NCBI GenBank assembly: GCA_038503035.1
Contig: JAVSML010001088.1
Span: 651,196 to 715,195 of the forward strand
Direction: 5' to 3'
DNA length: 64,000 nt
From: Crocodylus rhombifer
Taxonomy: Eukaryota; Chordata; Crocodylia; Crocodylidae
Shown here: positions 25,060 through 36,079 of the stretch, piece by piece
Position numbering within the stretch: the stretch's first letter is position 1
Layout: the number at the start of each line of letters is the position of its first letter
The notes under the pieces: generated by a model
What the model was told of the DNA's origin: nothing
What the model saw: only the letters and a program-made list of their open reading frames with translations
The model's database searches: none
Made by a program: the position numbers and the translations under genes

Positions 25060-25815
25060 ATGCAATCACCTCTAAATGCACAACAAAACGCACATAAATC
25101 AGGACAAAAATATTTTTTAATGAAATTAAAATAAGTTATAGTAGAGGTTTGATTTTTTTTTAGTATATGATTTTTTTTCTGGTTTCAAGCTAGCAACCCG
25201 AACCCCTCCCAAAAAGAGTACATCCAAAAGAAGGGACAAAGGTCAGGGTTAGGGGTGGGACATTTGGTCCCAAGATGGCAACCAGCAGTAAGGCATCTTT
25301 CAGGGTCTGGAGCATCTTTCAGAGGCTCGAGCTACGCTTGCAGCCATCAACAGGTCACCAAAACTCGTTAAGTGGTCCTCCAGCAGAAATAATTATTCAC
25401 CCTGCTCCAGAACTAAAACTGACCATTTGTATACAAAGCAAATTCTAAAGAAAAGATAACCAAACACAATCATAAAAAAATCTAGCCAACTTGGGGACTT
25501 TCATAAAGAAGTTCAAAGTCTCAAAAATTGAAAAGGAAGGATAAAGAGGGCCAAATCAAACTCCATGACCATAAAAACTTTCAACTCTGGTTTAAAATAC
25601 ATTCAAACATATAAGTTAAGCAGTTATGTTATCATTTAGGATCGTGTACCTCAGCTAATTCACTCTCTAAAAGCAATGACAAATCTCTTGTTGAATTCAA
25701 GGTATGCTTGATCCAGAGATATAGATGCATATCATTAGCACAAGAGACTAAAGACACCATTATATTAACACAGTGATTGTGATGCTACCTTTTTGCACAT
25801 CTGCTGCATTGAATC
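25060..25815. other. AT-rich DNA, nothing firm
   Basis: A slightly GC-richer patch at 25240-25390 has no recognisable ends. Confidence 0.4.
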
Positions 25816-25822
25816 ACTATGG

Positions 25823-26811
25823 CTAGGAACAGATACTCAAAAAGCCTGAGCCTGAATTAATTCAATCTTTGCAAGTTAGTTTCTGACTAGGTTAAATCAC
25901 TTTGTAACTGCACACAGACACACAGGCACATGCCTGCAGTGGCTCAGGCTAGAAGCTGGGGAGTGCTAGAGTAGCCCTCCCTTCCCTTGTACAGAGCAGA
26001 TCGGCGGGGGGCGGGGGGCATAACCAGGCCCCAGCAGGATGCTTTTATTAGCCCAGCAGAGAATTAATAACAGCGTTTATCACCCCTAACTCAGTGTTTA
26101 TTACCCCATCAAAAAAACAAACGAGGGACATTACCAGTTATCTGCTGATTCTACCTGTTGATTCAGCAAGGACAGTAGCCAACATATGGTCTCCTAGCTA
26201 ATACATAGACAGACACCTCTCTATGAGGCAGAGGGGAGGGGAGAATTCCTGCTTAGCAGGGAGTGGTGAGGGGGAGGGGGGGGACAAACAGCTCTTCTTA
26301 AACAGCTTTTCCAAGGAAGGACATTAAGCCAGATGTTGATTAGCTCCAAAAAGCCTGTCTGATTTGGTCGTCTCCCACAGCATGGACTGTAGCCAGCTGT
26401 GGTCTGCTAGCTAATGCTGAGGTGTCTGCCTAAGGCAGAGGGGAGGGGTAAATAACCCCTGCTTAGCAGGCAGAAGCCATGCAGATACTGCTGTGCCTGC
26501 ATGTCTCTGCTGAGCTGCAGCCAGGGAGCAGAGAGGAGGGACCAGCCCTGCTGTGGAGCAGAGCAGACTGCCCAGCCCAGAGAGCATGCTAGCGGGTGTA
26601 TGACTTGTGTTAAATCAGCAAGGGGTCTAGGACAGACATTGCATAAACCAGTTTGAGCCAAATCATTTAATCTGATACTACATTCAACCAGGTTTATCTC
26701 AAACCAGTTGCAGCCATTCAAACTGGTTTATGTGCACTGAACATCTGTTGTTACAGGTTTAAACCACTTTCTGATCACTTAAACCAGTTCGTGTGTAATG
26801 CCTGCCCCTAG
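25823..26811 (+). mobile_element. CTAGG-ended non-autonomous element, copy 1 (family with AAACTGGTTTA sub-terminal motifs)
   Basis: Begins CTAGGAACAGATACTCAAAA and ends AACCAGTTCGTGTGTAATGC CTGCCCCTAG; the end read from the other strand is CTAGGGGCAGGCATTACAC. The two termini form short inverted repeats (CTAGGRRCAG). The last 230 bp are rich in paired AAACTGGTTTA/TAAACCAGTTT units that can fold on each other. The same arrangement recurs in both orientations at 34928-37701, 35106-35914 and 41756-42595. No transposase. The duplication is not clear here. The type looks hAT-like, which is inference. Confidence 0.65.
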
Positions 26812-26819
26812 CGTATATG

Positions 26820-28490
26820 GGCTATTTCTACAAACCCAAGTATACAAGAGGCCCTGGTACTAACACGATCCCTCTGTAGACATCAACACAAATTTAGGTA
26901 GTTTCAGCCTAGTTAGCTCTAAGAAAAATATTTAAATCACAGAAGTACATTAAAATTAATGAGTTGTTACCCTGGAATCAGAGTAACAGTGACAGAATTT
27001 CAACAGAATTCATAGGCTCAACATGATTCAGAAGTGAAACTTAGATTTATTTCTAGATGTTATAGTACCTGAAAGCCTCCCAAAATAGCCTACCTAGGAG
27101 ATAGGTAAGAGAAGGGCACAGAACTTTAGTGACTTTTCTAGTGTTCTACAAGGAGTGTACGGCACACTAAATACTGAACCCATGTTTTAAGAGACATGCT
27201 TTAACCTCAGGCCTGTAAGTGTTTTCTACAGAATACTGTTCTCCTACAGTGATAACGCAATATTGAGAGCCTTGCAGTATGTGTATGCTAGCTTTTCAAT
27301 AACAACTCCACTCTACAGGATTTCTAATACCTTTCCTACCTGCTGAAATCAATTAAAAATAAAATACAAGAAAAATAAAATTCAAACAGGCCAAGACAAA
27401 ATATTAATCATACTATTTTCTGAATTATCATAGCAGCTAGGTGCTCTAGTCATGGAACAGGATGGTATTATAACCATATCTGTTTTGATAGTGATTGACA
27501 AAAACTTTAAAAATGTACTTTTTAAAGTAAGCAGTTTCCTTTTAATAGAAAACAGTACACATTGATGATACAAGAAAAGCATGCAAGTATTCATTTTGGG
27601 AAGATTGAGTTTAATGAAAAAAATTTGATACATTTGATATCCACTAAAGTACACATCACTGAAGGGGTCATTAAAATGGAATGAATGGAGACACACAATG
27701 TTGATTACACTGAGTACCGATTGTGCAACAAGATAAACTGATAGAAAAATGCAAATAGAGCAAAGTCTGAGTTGATAATGATCCTAGTAAGGACAATAAT
27801 TTACACATTGCTGAGGAAGCATAACTATTTTATGCAAAATTTATTTTCTAGTTGGTCTGTAGTATAATTATCTGAACCAGTGCTGCATAAGTTTACCTCT
27901 TTTTTAAAACATACAAATACCCTCATGATTATGGCATCTTTTAGGCTGATGAAAAAATTAACATATCTATTTTCCACTGAAAACATTAATATGCAAATTG
28001 ATGAATATCAGAGAGAAAAATTAATGGAGTTCACCTTTCCGTAATCAAACATTCTGGAAAAGACATTCTTTTTTCTTAATAAGAAAAAACTAGGCATGGT
28101 TATGGTTATCCCCAGCTTGTCAATGAAAGAAAAATAAAAAGCAAAACCCATACTGTTAAATAGAAATGCTTTTATCAAATATCAAGTTTTCTTTGGTTAT
28201 AAATTGTTTGCAAATGACTAAATATAAATATGCAGAATTTGGATTTTGTAAGGTGCCATTAAGTTAAAGGTAATCACCAGAGCTGTTGATAAAATAATTA
28301 AGATTTGAAGGAACAAATTGGAAGTACAGTAATTTGCAGGAAAATGTATCAGTCATTGTACATTCACCAATGGCCTAAACTTGCTCCAGTGATACAAGGA
28401 AAGAGGGCTCACACCTAAGAGTTATACCATAATCTTCCTAGTTGTCTTTCAGTTAGGCATACACCAAAAGTGATTAGAAGACCTTTGGAC
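26820..28490. other. AT-rich DNA; possible MIR-like trace
   Basis: Around 27090-27210 the run CACAGAACTTTAGTGACTTT followed by TCTAGTGTTC...TACTGAACCCATG resembles a decayed MIR SINE core and 3' region, but divergence is high. The minus-strand open frame 27382-27696 (104 codons) has no domain. Nothing else recognised. Confidence 0.35.
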
Positions 28491-28493
28491 AGC

Positions 28494-29383
28494 ATCTATA
28501 ACTGAGGATGTACTCAAATTGCGGAGCCCAGGACCAAATTTTGCAGGCTTGCTGTGGTCCCAGGCTCCAATTTTGTGGGCAGATTGCAGCTGCCCTCCTC
28601 CTCCCCCACCACCTCTGATCGGCTGGGGGTAGGAGCGGCAGACATATGGGCTGTCAATGCCATCTGGCCTAGCCTGGCCCGGCCCCCTTCACTGCCCAGC
28701 TCTGGCCTGCAGGCAGGCACAGGAATGAGTCACTGGTATCCTGCTGCCCCCTGACCAGACCACACTGCCCCCCTGTTCAGACACATCCCTGCTCCTCCTG
28801 GCCCAGCCCTGCTCTCCCTGCATGGGGTCAGCTCACCACTGCCCCACTGCCACCCAGCTGGGCCACGCTGCCCTCCCCTCTGCCCCAGCTGGGCCACACT
28901 CTCCCCCACTTTCCCCAGTCCCACTCGCCCTGCCATGGCCCAGCCACACAGCCTCCCTGCCCCACCCAGACTCTGCTCCCACTGCTATGGCCCAGATAGG
29001 TTGCCCCCCCACCCCGGTCCCAGCTCTGATCCCCCACTTACCATGGGATGGGCACAGCCAGCCCAGGCAGCTGTGGGTGTGGAGAAGAAAAAGCTGGGCT
29101 GCGCTTGTCCCTGTCTACCTGGGCAGCAGGGCTGAGAGGCTGCATGATGGCAGCCCTCTTGCCCAATTGGCAGCCAGAGGCAAGGGCAGCAGCCATCATG
29201 GCTTCCCAGGCAGGGGAAAAAAAGAAAAACCTTTTATTTTTACAAGAAATTCTGCTTTTCCCCTGCTTTTCTGCAGGGCTTATTTTACCCACAGACTTCT
29301 CTTTTTTTTCACAGAAAATGCCCGCTTTTGCATTTTCTGTGAAAATCGTGAAATTACAATTTTGATACATCCATATCTATAAC
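28494..29383. mobile_element. 872-bp DNA transposon insertion with exact 9-bp flanking duplication
   Basis: ATCTATAAC occurs exactly at 28494-28502 and again at 29375-29383, enclosing 28503-29374. The inner ends are related: GGATGTACTCAAATTG on the left and, read from the other strand, GGATGTATCAAAATTG on the right. The interior is GC-rich up to about 29200, then T-rich with mirrored TTTTCTGTGAAAA-like text. A 9-bp duplication is typical of Mutator-like transposases; an 8-bp hAT-type duplication extended by chance is the alternative. Long open frames (28822-29382 plus, 29038-29370 minus) carry no domain, so it is a non-autonomous copy. Confidence 0.8.
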
Positions 29384-31485
29384 AGATCTATGCACATACT
29401 CCACAAGCAAAAGTATCAATTAGAGCAGCCAGTTAAGGTATGAGACCAAGTCCTTTCCTGAGATTAGAATCCATCACAATACACAAATCCACCATTAACC
29501 ACCACACTGACAGTGGAAATCTGGGAACTACAAAAAGTCTTTTGTAAGAGAAGACCTTGCACTATGTATTTAAATATTAAAGTACAATTAGCATCTAGTG
29601 AGTGGTAACAGTATTTAAAGAATAAAAACCAAACTAAGAAAATTGCACTCAACAAAGTCTACATATAATAACCATGCTTTCTTTCCAAACTTGGGTATTA
29701 CAATAGTTTCCATCCAGTACTTCCTGTGCCCCATTGCCTAATTATCTCTCCCCACACAGGAAATTCAGCCATTCCCATAGACACACTGGAACTAAGGATA
29801 TCCTAAATGGATGTCTGGGTAATTAGCCTGCATATCTGCACAGCGTTAAAGCATCTCAGCTCAAGAAAACTCACAGACAAATCCTATATTGCAACTGACT
29901 CCTGTGTTTAAATTCACTGTCTTTTATCTTTTTTTTCAGTTTTGGTTTTTTTTTTTTTTAAAGATGACAACTTTTCAGAATATTCTAGGTCTCTAATCTT
30001 CTAAAATAATTACAGAATTTTTAAAGCACTTGCATTTATCAAATTGTTATCCAATTATTACATACCTCTTCAGTGGTATTCTACATGAGTGATATATATA
30101 TATATTATACAATGATTCTGAAGCAAAAACAGCCAACCTAAATTCTGCCTAATGTATAACAAAAGCTTAGGAAGCTGTATTTGTACAAAATTTAAGCCAG
30201 CCTTATGAAATCTTCCACTGTATGCGTTTCTGTTTTTCTTACTATTTTGCACTTCAACATTTCACAACACACATAGCAAGGACTTCAGAAATGTCTACAG
30301 TAAATTTTTTAGATCCACCAGTGCTCTCTACCTTGGGCAGTGACTTACAGTTCAATAGGGGTATAAAATGTTTTCAAATCAAAGTAGTAATTTTTGAAAT
30401 GGCAATTCTGACCTTCGGAATGCAAGTAATAAGAAAAATGGCCAGTTTTGTTTTCTGTCCTCTGTAGAGGTAGGTATTTTATTTACAATGAACAGGAGAA
30501 TGATTTTTAGGAATACAATCCAATATTTATATTTCAATAACAAGTATATATATTTAAATGATAAAACTAAAAATACTGACAGTCCTTAATTCATACAGTA
30601 TTTTCTTCCATTATATTGATGTATTACTGTTTCTACTTGGATGGACTGCTGAAAAAATACATGCACAAAATTTTCATACATCAGCATTACTATTTTTTTT
30701 AATTAAACAAAAGCAAATGCTATTTTTCACATAAGTGTTGCTTAGCAATATACCACACGTAGATAACAGGAATGGTGTGACAGTGGCTGCAGGTAAACTA
30801 TACCCTCATTGTAGCTGCATCACTGAAAGAAGTGGGACCTCAAGGGGTCAGCTAAGAAGCTATAGCAACAGTAGATAAGATCCAACATCACTTTAGCATT
30901 CTAAGCCTTAAACAGATTATTCACTCCACTTTATAAGAAAAAATATTTAGAATGCTTCTTACCTGGGGCTTAATGAAACTTTATTAATCTAAAATGGGGT
31001 GGAGGGGAGAGAAACCCCTGGAAATACACATTTTTTCTATTAACTTAATATAATTACTTCATTTTAGACTGTTCCATACATAACAACAACATGGCAGCTA
31101 ATACATTAAGTATGCATCCCTAAAAAACTTAATTTTTATTTAGTAACTTCTTTCTACCACTACATTTTCCCATATACTGTATCAATCACCTGTAAAGAAG
31201 TCGTTCTTAAAACCAACTTTATTCACAAATATTTAAAGGAATTAATTTACACCTTAGGGATTTGCATAAATAGATCTCAGACCACCTTAAAAAGTCATTA
31301 TTATCATTATTTTACAGGTAAGAAAATAGGAAAAGTGTAATGTAACAATTTCCCCACTTCCATGTCAGGGCAAAACTGAAAATAAAACACTCACAGCAGT
31401 ACTTACAGTAGAGGGAAGACAGGATAAGTAATGGTATTTCACTTTTTCTGAGCCCACTGTCACTAGACCCACCACAGAACTATTA
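29384..31485. other. AT-rich DNA with a possible MIR-like fragment
   Basis: At 31290-31340 the text TTATTATCATTATTTTACAG followed by GTAAGAAAATAGG resembles the MIR 'attattatccccattttacag' segment. It is short and followed by non-matching sequence. An (AT)-rich microsatellite sits at about 30091-30108. No gene recognised. Confidence 0.35.
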
Positions 31486-31487
31486 AA

Positions 31488-31600
31488 AAAAAGGCCTGGA
31501 AGGGACCTCAGAGATCATCTAGTCTAGCCCCCTGACTGAGGCAGGATCATCCCTGTCCAAACCACCCGATTCAAATCCTTGACTAATCTATTCCTAAAAC
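31488..31600 (-). mobile_element. CR1 LINE 3' end, antisense
   Basis: GGCCTGGAAGGGACCTCAGA then GATCATCTAGTCTAGCCCCCTG and GGCAGGATCATCCCTGTCC is the reverse complement of a CR1 3' end. Short and 5' truncated. Confidence 0.85.
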
Positions 31601-31730
31601 TACAAAATCATCCCTGTCCCACAACTACAAGGCATATTGCACAATGATACAAAAAGCATACTTATCTGCCCCAGGTAAAGGAGGGGGATGAGGGCTGTCA
31701 AAATGCACGCAAGAGATCCAAAGAAGAGGG

Positions 31731-32072
31731 CCACGACTAGGGTGACCATATGGGACAATATGAAATTCAGGGCACTGCACATGGGAGTCAATAGCCCGCT
31801 AATAACCCTCTGTTCTTTACTTTACAGTTCTTTACTACAATCACCTGTGAAGTAACCATTAGTGTTAATGGTCATTCCACTAATCAAGCTAATCTATTTT
31901 AGGACAATTTTTCTTTCTGGTAGCACTTCGTATTTCAAAGCTTCTGCTGCTCTGCCTCCACACCCTGTGCTAGAGACACTCATTTTAAATTTCATGAGCC
32001 AGATGGGACTGGCCCCCAAAATCTAGGACTGTCCCAGTCAAACCAGGACATATAGTCACCCTAGCCATGACT
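31731..32072. mobile_element. 326-bp MITE (AGGGTGACCATATG type) with 8-bp duplication
   Basis: The element proper is 31739-32064. It starts AGGGTGACCATATGGGACAA and its end, from the other strand, is CTAGGGTGACTATATGTCCT, a clear terminal inverted repeat. Flanks CCACGACT (31731-31738) and CCATGACT (32065-32072) match at 7 of 8, a hAT-type duplication. The terminal motif 'TAGGGTGACCATATGTCC' belongs to a class known in several vertebrates. No coding sequence. Confidence 0.85.
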
Positions 32073-32074
32073 CC

Positions 32075-33255
32075 TGCTACAAAGGACAGCTTAAAAACAC
32101 ACAGTGACAGTGCACTTTGAATTAAAGCATGTTTGATGTGCTTCAGTTCAAAGTGCATGACCACCATTTTCTCCGCATGGGGACACGCTGTGCCACTGAT
32201 ACATGATCTGCGGGTGCTTTTAATTAGCATGGGTCACTAAATAAAAGCGCCCAGAGCCACATCAGGATCACATATAAAAATACCTTCTGAGTTTTAGTTC
32301 CAGCAGATGTACTGGCACATCTCATTTAAAGTCCCCAGCTTCAGCTGTGGCCTACACTTGGTGCTTCTGAGCAACAAACACAAAAGAAAAAAAACTGCTA
32401 CCTGCAGCAACAGGAGAGGAAAAAAAGCCTTTCTGGAGTCATGTGTCAGCAAATACCATCTACCCTGCTCTACAACCTGAGAACAGCAAGCCTAACACCA
32501 CGTATCACACCAGCCAAAACTCCTCATTCTGTATGCCCCCCATAAACTTCTCAGATGCTTTAATCTTCATTCCTAACTAAGCTGGGTATGGAGCTCTGCT
32601 TCATTCTTCTGCTCCATGGTCCTCTCCTGTATCTAGGGGACCTACTTAATTAGTAATTTGACAGATTTCACAGAAACTGAAATCCATGATTGTCCACAAA
32701 ATTCACACACACACACAAAAACCTTAATACAAATAAAATGCTGGCTCCCCAATGGAAGCCAGGCGTCCTTACTGCCAGGACAAGAATGCACCAGCTGGTG
32801 GGGCAGCATGAAGGCCAGCAAACAAGATGGTGGCTGCACCCTTGTCCCTTCTCCCCCTGCTGGAGCCTCTCCAACAATCAGTGTGAAGAGGTGGAGAGGC
32901 ACAAAGGGCAGCCATCAGTCAAGATGTTGGCTGCTCCCTCATCCTTCCTCCACCCCGGGACCTCTCCATCAATCAGCACACAGGAGTAGGGCCTCTCCAC
33001 CAATCTCCACCAGCTGAGGGGTGGGGCTACCACGAAATACTCATGCAATCATCTTTGTGCGCTGCGAGCAGGCCATGAAAAACTCTTGTCTCACCACAAC
33101 TGAAGTAGACTCTACCTTCTCAGAGCTATGGAGCTCTTCTCGTGATCTCCTAGTGATCCACTGGGAATTGAGGCAAATGGATGGAGAGAGAGGGGGCACA
33201 CTCCTAGACTTCCAACTGTTGCCATTTACAGAGAACTTTAGGCACAGAAACTCCT
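32075..33255. other. Mixed sequence with GC-rich patch, no gene supported
   Basis: At 32100-32260 there are paired GCACTTTGAATTAAAGC / GTGCTTTTAATTAGC-like units resembling those of the 16569-16877 candidate MITE. A GC-rich patch (32750-33030) contains repeated CTCCACC/TCCAACAATCA phrases. A CA-repeat lies at 32705-32718. Open frames here are overlapping on both strands and lack domains. Confidence 0.35.
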
Positions 33256-33259
33256 AGAC

Positions 33260-33476
33260 CAGGGGGTGAAAACATTTTAGACACAGGGCCAAAAACACCC
33301 TCAACCTTGACTTGGAAGATATTGGCATGCTAGGGGTGGATGGCAAGGGATGTGCGAGGGGCTTAATCCTTGTTCTGGCAACACAGCCCCACCCCCTTCC
33401 TTGAGGTGCGAGTGCCAAGCAAATGCCTTCAACATGCCACGCTCTGGCATGTGTGCCCTGGGATTGCCTACCCTAG
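33260..33476. mobile_element. Possible hAT/Charlie-like element
   Basis: The left end AGGGGGTGAAAACATTTTAG follows CCTAGAC, and the right end GGGATTGCCTAC is followed by CCTAGAAT. CCTAGA on both sides fits the TCTAGA-like target preference of hAT elements, but the inverted repeats are weak. Confidence 0.4.
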
Positions 33477-33539
33477 AATATCCCTGACCAATGTTTATTT
33501 AACCTCCTCTTCATATTTATTCACCCTTTTTCTACCTGT

Positions 33540-34480
33540 GTCACACTGCAGATTCATACAGACTCTGTAAGCAACCAAGACTTCTAGATCCTTCCCTATA
33601 GTGCTGCCACTCAGCCATTTGTCTCATTTTTTATTTGTGTTCTCGGTTATTCTTCCTGAGAATAAAAAGTGTAGCACCTTTCATTTATTGGTATTGTACT
33701 TCATCCTGTCGGCTCTAATCCCCCCTTCCAACCTGTCAAGATCCTTCTGAATTGCACTCCTGTCTTCCAGCATGTTTACGATCCTTCCCAGTTTCATGTT
33801 GTCTGCAAATTTGCTTAAGATTCTCTGTAGTCCAGCACCCAAATTGTTAATGGGGAGCACTAGGTACAGCAAAGACCCCTATAAAATTCCATTAAAAACC
33901 TCTTGCCTTTCTAATATGGATCCATTTATAATCATCTTTTGCTTGTGGCTACTGAGCCACCTTGTAGCAGTTTTGTCTAGCCCAATTTCTCCAATATCTT
34001 TATAAAATCATGAGGAACTTTGTCAAAAGCCTTACTGGAGTCCAGAGATGCTATATCCACTGCATTGCCTTCATCCATCCAGACAATCACTTTGTGAAAG
34101 GATATCAAGTTTGTTTGGCATGATTTGTTCTTATCAAGTCCATGCTGGCTGCTCAAGATCAGCCTTTCCTCCTTCAGATGCTTGCAAAGGGACTTCATTT
34201 TGATATGCTCCAGTGCTTCCCAGGTATCAAGACGAGGCTTAGCAATGTATAATTATCCATGCCCTTTTTTGCCTTTTTTAAAAGAGGGGCATTATGTTGG
34301 CTCTTTTCCAGTCCCCTGGAACCTCACCTGTCTCCCAGACTTGGTAAACATTATTGTCAAGGGCTCAGAAGTCAACACTGCTAATTCCTTCAATACCCTA
34401 AGATGCAGTACATCAGGCTCTGCTGACTTGAATTTATTGAGACTGATCAAAAACTCACTGAGTATCTCAAGAAACACCAT
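33540..34480 (-). pseudogene. CR1 LINE reverse transcriptase remnant, antisense
   Basis: On the minus strand, 33977-34198 encodes a piece with QHGLDKNKSCQTNLISF, then VDIASLDSSKAFDKVPHDF. This is the CR1/Jockey-group reverse transcriptase region normally reading QHGF-KGRSC-TNL and VD--YLDFSKAFD-VPH. Upstream (34198-34480, minus) continues with reverse-transcriptase-like text; downstream (33980-33540) contains standard antisense CR1 phrases such as TCATGTTGTCTGCAAATTTG. Stops and frameshifts show it is dead. It is a different, older CR1 subfamily from the copies at 43.8, 46 and 58 kb. Confidence 0.8.
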
Positions 34481-34689
34481 CAAGTTGACAAGTTACTCCC
34501 ACCTAAAGCAAAATCACAGAACACAGATCAAAGAATGAGGGGATAAGGGAGATATTTTTAGAATATGAATACATATAATAAACATAAGCACTTTAAAAAA
34601 CCCTATACCCTGTTCTCATAAAAATGCACTTTGGTCTTTAGAAATTAATTGGAAAAGAAGAACATACAATACAATACAGGCTTTGCCAT

Positions 34690-34727
34690 AGAAGCAGAAC
34701 TGTTTCTAAGCAGTGTTTGGGTGAGAC
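34690..34727 (+). repeat. Direct repeat unit, left copy (partner at about 38083-38144)
   Basis: CCATAGAAGCAGAACTGTTT then CTAAGCAGTGTTTGGGTGAG here is closely matched by CCATATAAGTAGAACCGTTT...TTAAGCAGTGTTT...TGTTTGGGTGAG at 38088-38144. The two copies bracket the CTAGG-ended element cluster. Confidence 0.55.
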
Positions 34728-35105
34728 TTAAGAATCATGGATGGAAGTGCATCTTAACAGGTACGGCTTCATTTGACCTTTTGTTCCCTTGCAAACTGTG
34801 CCTAGTCCACATGTATTTTCTCCACTTGTAGTTCCTCATCCTAGTTACATTCCCCACCCCATTTTCCAGTCCCAATCCCAGTGTTCTTGCCCAGCAAGCC
34901 CTAGTCTTACCCCTCCAGACTCCTGAGCTAAGTACAACAGTTCAAAAAGCCCAAGGCAGAGCCAGTTCAATCTTTGCAGGTTTTTCTAAGCTGCGTAGCT
35001 TGAACTGATACCAAACTGAACTGAGGTTCAGTGTTTGCATGGCCAAGCCAGGCAGATGCCTGCATTGGCACAGGCCTGAGAGTGCTCATATGCATCACCC
35101 TCATG

Positions 35106-35914
35106 CTAGGGACAGAAGTTACACAAACTGGTTTAAGGGATCAGAAACTGGTTTTAACCTGTAATAGGAGTTCAGGACACACAAACTGCTTTCAAAATGG
35201 CCAAAACTGGTTTAAGGTAAACCTGGCTGGATGCAGTATCAGATTTTACTGATTTAGGTCAAACCAGTTCATGGAACTTCTGTCCCAGCCCCCTTCCTGG
35301 TTCAAGTTAACTCATAGCCCTCTAGAATCCCAGGATGACTTGCAGCCCTGGGCTGTGCTGCCTGCTCCAGTGGTGCAGGTACTGCGTCTTCCTTCTACTC
35401 CTTAGCCTGCTTGCTGCCTGTGTCTGTCAAACCACAGACACCGGGGGGTGGGGGGGACAGGGGAACAGACCCCCAGCCCCCGCAGCCAGGGTCTACACAG
35501 CACATGGGAGGAGGAAAATCCCCTGTGATAGGGGTTTTTCAGACCCTGGCAGCCCTCTCCTCTCCCCCATTCTTAGGTGCTGATTGCTTCAGTGGCTGCA
35601 ACAGGGGGGAGAAGCAGACCTCTGGGCCAGGTACCTACCCATGCAGCCCAGCATGGGTGCACTGGGAAGCCCCTGTCTTGCAAGGCTTCCCTCCACCCCA
35701 GCTCAGGGTCTCCCCAGGGAGCTAAAGGGAGTTCTTCCCCTCCCAAACCGCAGTGCTGCTTGCCTCAGCCTCTGCAGTGCAGGCCTGCCCCTGCCTTTCC
35801 CAACTGAAAACTGAACATCAGTTCAGCTGGTTACAGGTTCAACCTACACAGCTTAGAGGAAGCTGCCTAGATTGAACTGGTTCAGCCTCAGGCTTTTTGA
35901 GAATCTGTACTTAG
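35106..35914 (-). mobile_element. CTAGG-ended element, copy 3, inserted inside copy 2 in opposite orientation
   Basis: Starts CTAGGGACAGAAGTTACACA and ends GGCTTTTTGAGAATCTGTACTTAG, the mirror image of copy 2. Flanking octamers CCCTCATG (35098-35105) and CCCTACTG (35915-35922) match at 6 of 8. Copy 2's left-end sequence stops at 35105 and its interior resumes after 35914, so this is a transposon of the same family landing in another. Overlapping open frames (35335-35814) have no domain. Confidence 0.65.
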
Positions 35915-36079
35915 CCCTACTGGCCATCTACCTAAGGCGACTAAACTCAGTTGTGACAGCCCAAGCCTGACAGGCTGCTAGCCACATCCTTCCGCCCTTC
36001 CCCCCCACTCATCAGCTGCAGGGAGGGAAGAGCAAGCAGAAAATCTTTCCCTCTCCCCAGCACTCACCTCTGAGAAGGG

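Noticed and set aside
24063..25075. 194- and 195-codon open frames on opposite strands
   Set aside because: They lie in a GC- and C/A-rich repeat with few stop codons. The second becomes a low-complexity Pro/Thr/His tail from CACACCC repeats.
27090..27210. Possible MIR SINE
   Set aside because: It resembles the MIR 3' half, but divergence is too high to assert; mentioned only within the flanking stretch.
28822..29382. 186-codon open frame
   Set aside because: It lies inside the 28503-29374 transposon, is proline-rich from C-rich sequence, and runs out through the terminal repeat.
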